From JAPEKQ01 sp964516845 (lineage in GTDB: Bacteria; Joyebacterota; Joyebacteria; Joyebacterales; Joyebacteraceae), in contig CAZEXP010000006.1 in assembly GCA_964516845.1 (NCBI GenBank), positions 19,832 to 83,831 of the forward strand: a DNA stretch of 64,000 nucleotides, written 5' to 3'. Below are positions 60,637 to 64,000 of this stretch, one piece after another; the stretch's first letter is position 1, and every line of letters begins with the position of its first letter. The position numbers and the translations under genes are program-made. The notes under the pieces were generated by a model. The model did no database searches. It was not told where the DNA came from and saw only the letters and a program-made list of their open reading frames with translations.

Positions 60637-61641
60637 GTGCTGAAGCGGCTTGAGCAGCTGAGAGCAGAAGCCACGGACCTTCTCGGGAGCGCCTCGAGCG
60701 AGAACGAGCTCGAGGAGCTCCGCGTCAGGTTTCTTGGTCGGAAGAGCGAGCTGAATCAGATGTCCCGCGGGCTCGGAGGGGTGGACCCGTCCGAGCGGAA
60801 GGCCGTGGGGCAGGCCGTCAATGCGCTCAAAAGGGATCTCGGCGCTATGCTTACGGCGGCGAAGACCCGTCTGGCGGGCGGCGACAGGAAGCCGGGGCTC
60901 GACCTCACGCTGCCGGGACGGCGGCCGTGGGTCGGTCGCCGGCATCCGCTCATGCGGACGCTTCGTAGGCTCGAGGAGATCTTCACGCTCCTCGGGTTCG
61001 AGGTCGCGCTCGGTCCACACATTGAGGACGACTTCCATAACTTTGAGGCTCTGAACATACCGGCGGACCATCCGGCGCGGGACATGCACGATACGTTCTA
61101 TGTCGAGGGGGACCGCCTGCTCAGGACCCACACGTCGCCGGTGCAGATCCGCACCATGCAGTCCAGGAAGCCCCCCATCCGCATCATCGCTCCCGGCAGG
61201 GTCTATCGCAACGAGACACCCGATGCGTCGCACTCGGCCGAGTTCTATCAGCTCGAAGGGCTCTACGTCGACCGCGGCGTGAAGTTCGGTGAGCTCAAGG
61301 GCGTGCTCACTCGCTTTCTCCGGGAGCTGTACGGAGATGACGTGGCGGTGCGTCTGCGTCCCGGCTTCTTCCCGTTCACAGAACCGTCGGCGGAGATCGA
61401 TGTGGAGTGCCGCGTCTGCCACGGGAAGGGCTGCAGTGTCTGCAAGCAGACGGGCTGGGTCGAGCTGCTTGGCGCCGGCATGGTCGACCCTCGCGTCTTC
61501 CGCGCCGTCGGGTACGATCCGGATGAGGTGAGCGGCTATGCCTTTGGCCTGGGCGTCGATCGGATCTGCATGATGGAGACCGGGATAGACGACATCAGGT
61601 TGCTCATGGAGAACGATCTCAGACTGCTCAGGCAGATCTGA
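60637..61641 (+). CDS. pheS: Phenylalanyl-tRNA synthetase alpha subunit
   Basis: The catalytic alpha subunit of the alpha2beta2 enzyme. An N-terminal coiled-coil helical region precedes the class II core: PGRRPWVGRRHPLM, motif 1 area EIFTLLGFEVA, motif 2 with RVYRNETPDASHSAEFYQLEG, and a Cys-rich insert CRVCHGKGCSVCKQTGW before the GMVDP block and motif 3 FGLGVDRICMM. The GTG at 60637 follows GGAGG by 8 nt; the TTG at 60619 is an alternative. It lies just after rplT and before pheT, the common arrangement. Confidence 0.96.
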   Translation: MLKRLEQLRAEATDLLGSASSENELEELRVRFLGRKSELNQMSRGLGGVDPSERKAVGQAVNALKRDLGAMLTAAKTRLAGGDRKPGLDLTLPGRRPWVGRRHPLMRTLRRLEEIFTLLGFEVALGPHIEDDFHNFEALNIPADHPARDMHDTFYVEGDRLLRTHTSPVQIRTMQSRKPPIRIIAPGRVYRNETPDASHSAEFYQLEGLYVDRGVKFGELKGVLTRFLRELYGDDVAVRLRPGFFPFTEPSAEIDVECRVCHGKGCSVCKQTGWVELLGAGMVDPRVFRAVGYDPDEVSGYAFGLGVDRICMMETGIDDIRLLMENDLRLLRQI

Positions 61642-61674
61642 TCCCGGAGATGGCTTGACCCCGGAGATGATCCG

Positions 61675-64000
61675 ATGAACGTGAGTCTGACCTGGCTTCG
61701 TGACTACGTCGATTTCGAGCTGAACGCTCGTGCGATGGCGCAGAAGCTGACCGAGACGCTGACCGAGACGGAGCTCGTCGAGTCTCCCGCCGCGGACGTG
61801 ACCGACGTTTTCGCAGCCCGTGTCGTGACCGTCGACGGGCATCCGAACGCGGATCGCCTGTCGGTCTGCGTGGTCGACTGGGGGCGGGGCTCGAGCACTG
61901 TCGTGTGTGGCGCTCCGAACGTCAGAGCGGGGATGGTCTCCGCGCTTGCGCTCCCCGGGGCGGTCCTCGCCGGGGGTCGTACGGTAGGTGCAGCAACCAT
62001 CCGGGGTGTGGCGTCGAGCGGAATGCTGGCGTCGCTCGAGGAGCTGGGTCTCGAGGAGCATTCGGAGGGGATCCTCGAGCTCGACGAGAGCGTCGTGCTC
62101 GGGACCGACATCCGGGAGGTCCTCGGTGTCCGGGAGGCAGTGCTGGAGGTCGACGTTCAGCCGAACCGTCCGGACTGCATGGGCGTGCTCGGCATCGCGC
62201 GCGAGGTGGCCGCGGCCCTGTCGGTCGGGCTCAGGATGCCGGCCTTCGACCTGACCGAGTCGGGTCAGGGCGCCGACCTGGACGCGACCGTGACGGTCGA
62301 GGACGGCGTGGGTTGTCCCAGATACGTCGGTCGCGTCATCCGCAACGTGACGGTCGGACCGTCGCCGCGGTGGCTCGTCGAGCGTCTCCAGAGTGTGGGA
62401 GTGCGTTCGATCAACAATGTCGTCGATGTGACGAATTTCGTCATGCTCGAATACGGGCATCCGATCCACGCCTTCGATCTCGACCGTCTCGAGTCCCACG
62501 CCATCGTCGTGCGTCGGGCGCGGATCGGGGAGAAGATGACGACGCTCGACGGCGAGGACCGGAGGCTCGACGAGGAGCATCTGCTCATCTGTGACGGTGA
62601 GACGCCGGTTGCGCTCGCGGGCATCATGGGCGGCGAGAACTCCGAAGTCGTCGACGATACAAGGCACATCCTGCTCGAGTGCGCGTGGTTCGACCCCGCC
62701 GTGGTGCGGAGGGGGGCCAGGCGACTGGGGATGCGGACGGAGGCCTCGCAGCGGTTCGAGCGAGGCATCGACCCCGCCGCGATGGATGATGTGACGGACC
62801 GCGCCTGCGCGCTCCTCGCGGAGCTTACAGGCGGAGCCGTCGCACCGGGCAGAGTCGAGGACGGGCCCGGGAAGTATGAACCGCGGACGATCATCGTGCC
62901 GGTCGACCGCGTCCGTGCGATGCTCACGTCGTCGTCGGGTGAGCCGGTGGTGACGGTGGAGACGATCGCGAGTGCGCTCAAGCGTCTGGGGTATGCGGTC
63001 GTGGGAACACCGACGCAGGACGAGGTTGAGATTGCGATCCCATCGTTCCGCCGGGACGTTTCCGAGGTCGCCGACCTCATCGAGGACGTGGCGCGGATGC
63101 TCGGATACGGTCTCATTGTCGCCGAGGTGCCGTATCATTCGCTGACCCCGTCAGTGGACATCGCCTCCACCGCCAGAACGGCGGCGTGCGAAGCGATGGT
63201 CGGTCTGGGCATGACGGAGATCGTCACGACATCGTTCGTCAGCGAGCGGGCCGAGTCGCGTGTACGCGCGGCAGGTGCGGGAGCTGCTGATGCATCCGTG
63301 GCGCCTGTTGTGCTCAGCAACCCGGTCAACAAGGAGATGCCGCTGATGCGGACGTCTCTGATGCCCGGCATCCTCGACGTCGTGCGCCACAACGTCAATG
63401 TCGGGGAGAAGGCCGTCCGCGTGTTCGAACTCGGCAAGATCTTCTGGAGCGAGGGCGGAGCGTGCCGTGAGCGCTGGTCGCTCGGGGTAGCTCTCTGGGG
63501 CCTCGCTGAACCTCCTGCATGGGGGCGCGTCCCCCGAGAAGTCGATTTCTACGACCTCGCCGGGATCCTCGAGGGGCTCGGGGAAGCGCTCAAGGTTGAC
63601 AGTCTCAAGGCCGCCTGCTACGATATCGAGATGATGGATGAGAGTGCCTCAGCGCGAATCCTGCGCACCGGAGAGCCGGTGGGCGTCGCGGGGAAGCTCT
63701 CTTCCGAGACCGCGGCCGCCTGGCAGCTGCCGGAGGGCGTCTACGCTTTCGAACTCGATGCCGACGCGCTGCTTGCGGGAGCCCGCCTGATCGGGAGGTA
63801 CGAGGAACTGCCGCGCTTCCCGGCCAGCAGGCGTGACATCGCTCTGGTTCTCGATGAGGGCGTTCCCGCGGGGGACGTTGTCGGCGAGATCGAGGCTCAG
63901 AGCGAGGAGCTGCTCCAGGGAGTCAGCGTCTTTGACGTCTACTCCGGCGGGCAGCTGGCTCCCGGGACGAGAAGTCTCGGTGTTGCGCTGACGTACATGT
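61675..64000 (+). CDS. pheT: Phenylalanyl-tRNA synthetase beta subunit, 3' truncated by the window
   Basis: The beta subunit starts MNVSLTWLRDYVDFEL, with a tRNA-binding EMAP/OB-like part (GHPNADRLSVCVVDWG, VVCGAPNVRAGM), the B3/B4 editing domain (INNVVDVTNFVMLEYGHPIHAFD, LDGEDRRLDEEHLL, ALAGIMGGENSEV) and the B5 and core domains (RFERGIDP, PSFRRDVSEVADLIEDVARMLGY). The end of the frame reaches the FDX-ACB domain (PRFPASRRDIALVLDE). It is open at base 64000, so the last residues lie outside. The ATG follows CCGGAGATG. It starts 33 nt after pheS. Confidence 0.95.
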   Translation, partial: MNVSLTWLRDYVDFELNARAMAQKLTETLTETELVESPAADVTDVFAARVVTVDGHPNADRLSVCVVDWGRGSSTVVCGAPNVRAGMVSALALPGAVLAGGRTVGAATIRGVASSGMLASLEELGLEEHSEGILELDESVVLGTDIREVLGVREAVLEVDVQPNRPDCMGVLGIAREVAAALSVGLRMPAFDLTESGQGADLDATVTVEDGVGCPRYVGRVIRNVTVGPSPRWLVERLQSVGVRSINNVVDVTNFVMLEYGHPIHAFDLDRLESHAIVVRRARIGEKMTTLDGEDRRLDEEHLLICDGETPVALAGIMGGENSEVVDDTRHILLECAWFDPAVVRRGARRLGMRTEASQRFERGIDPAAMDDVTDRACALLAELTGGAVAPGRVEDGPGKYEPRTIIVPVDRVRAMLTSSSGEPVVTVETIASALKRLGYAVVGTPTQDEVEIAIPSFRRDVSEVADLIEDVARMLGYGLIVAEVPYHSLTPSVDIASTARTAACEAMVGLGMTEIVTTSFVSERAESRVRAAGAGAADASVAPVVLSNPVNKEMPLMRTSLMPGILDVVRHNVNVGEKAVRVFELGKIFWSEGGACRERWSLGVALWGLAEPPAWGRVPREVDFYDLAGILEGLGEALKVDSLKAACYDIEMMDESASARILRTGEPVGVAGKLSSETAAAWQLPEGVYAFELDADALLAGARLIGRYEELPRFPASRRDIALVLDEGVPAGDVVGEIEAQSEELLQGVSVFDVYSGGQLAPGTRSLGVALTYM

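Noticed and set aside
60475..63138. An 887-codon open frame on the minus strand opposite rplT, pheS and pheT
   Set aside because: The coding strand is conserved pheS/pheT; the minus frame is rich in Arg, His and Asp with no domain.
61675..64000. A frameshift or pseudogene in pheT
   Set aside because: The frame stays open and in register with family motifs to the window edge; it is only cut by the window.

Overview
The window is about 64 kb of GC-rich, tightly packed bacterial chromosome from a Gram-negative organism. Lipid A/Kdo genes (waaA, lpxK), heptosyltransferase-type genes, gmhB and an O-antigen-ligase-like gene show that it makes lipopolysaccharide. Two large secreted proteins end in a FlgD/Por-type Ig-like tail, and one secreted beta-helix protein ends in a short Trp/Lys/Arg tail. 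These features suggest an FCB-type candidate phylum (Eisenbacteria/Krumholzibacteriota/Latescibacteria-like). That placement is an inference from gene style, not from a phylogeny. All genes but one run on the + strand. I see no rRNA, insertion sequence, phage gene or CRISPR array.

Layout. 1-3.2 kb: end of a lipid acyltransferase gene, then waaA and lpxK. 3.2-5.8 kb: nadA-nadB for quinolinate. 5.8-8.5 kb: a Memo-AMMECR1 fusion and its radical SAM partner, both with N-terminal export or membrane signals. 8.6-9.7 kb: a secreted beta-helix protein closed by a UUCG-loop terminator. 9.8-12.2 kb (minus strand): a membrane protein with a central spermidine-synthase-like domain. 12.5-26.1 kb: an LPS core/O-antigen operon with four GT9 genes, an MsbA-type flippase, GT4 enzymes, a ligase, gmhB, a DUF3108 protein and a conserved protein of unknown function. 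26.1-47.7 kb: an exopolysaccharide locus with an initiating sugar transferase, GT39-like protein, export lipoprotein, chain-length protein, ExeA-type ATPase, BY-kinase-like ATPase, O-antigen ligase, many GT4 enzymes, heparinase II/III-like lyase, AlgD-like dehydrogenase, radical SAM/SPASM protein, polyprenyl synthase and manC. It resembles exosortase (XrtA)-type EPS loci, but no exosortase lies here. 47.7-50.2 kb: galT and glgA. 50.2-50.6 kb: tRNA-Gly, tRNA-Cys and tRNA-Leu. 50.7-55.1 kb: tandem paralogous secreted glycoside-hydrolase-like proteins. 55.3-59.1 kb: cvpA, a degenerate Clp/Hsp100 protein and an aldehyde dehydrogenase. 59.2-64 kb: tRNA-Val and infC-rpmI-rplT-pheS-pheT, with pheT running off the end.

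Regulation. Seven good sigma70-type promoters (TTGACA/TTGACT, 17-18 bp spacer, TA-rich -10) can be read. At three of them the upstream gene's stop codon lies inside the -35 box. Three sites match the sigma54 layout (GG, 10 bp, GC). They precede the EPS export lipoprotein gene and each of the two secreted hydrolase-like genes, which suggests a shared sigma54 regulon of EPS export and secreted enzymes.

The observations I rate highest are the sigma54-like sites, the Clp homologue that has lost several catalytic residues, the apparently exported AmmeMemoRadiSam pair, and the EPS locus with its embedded radical SAM/SPASM enzyme and probable GDP-mannuronate supply.
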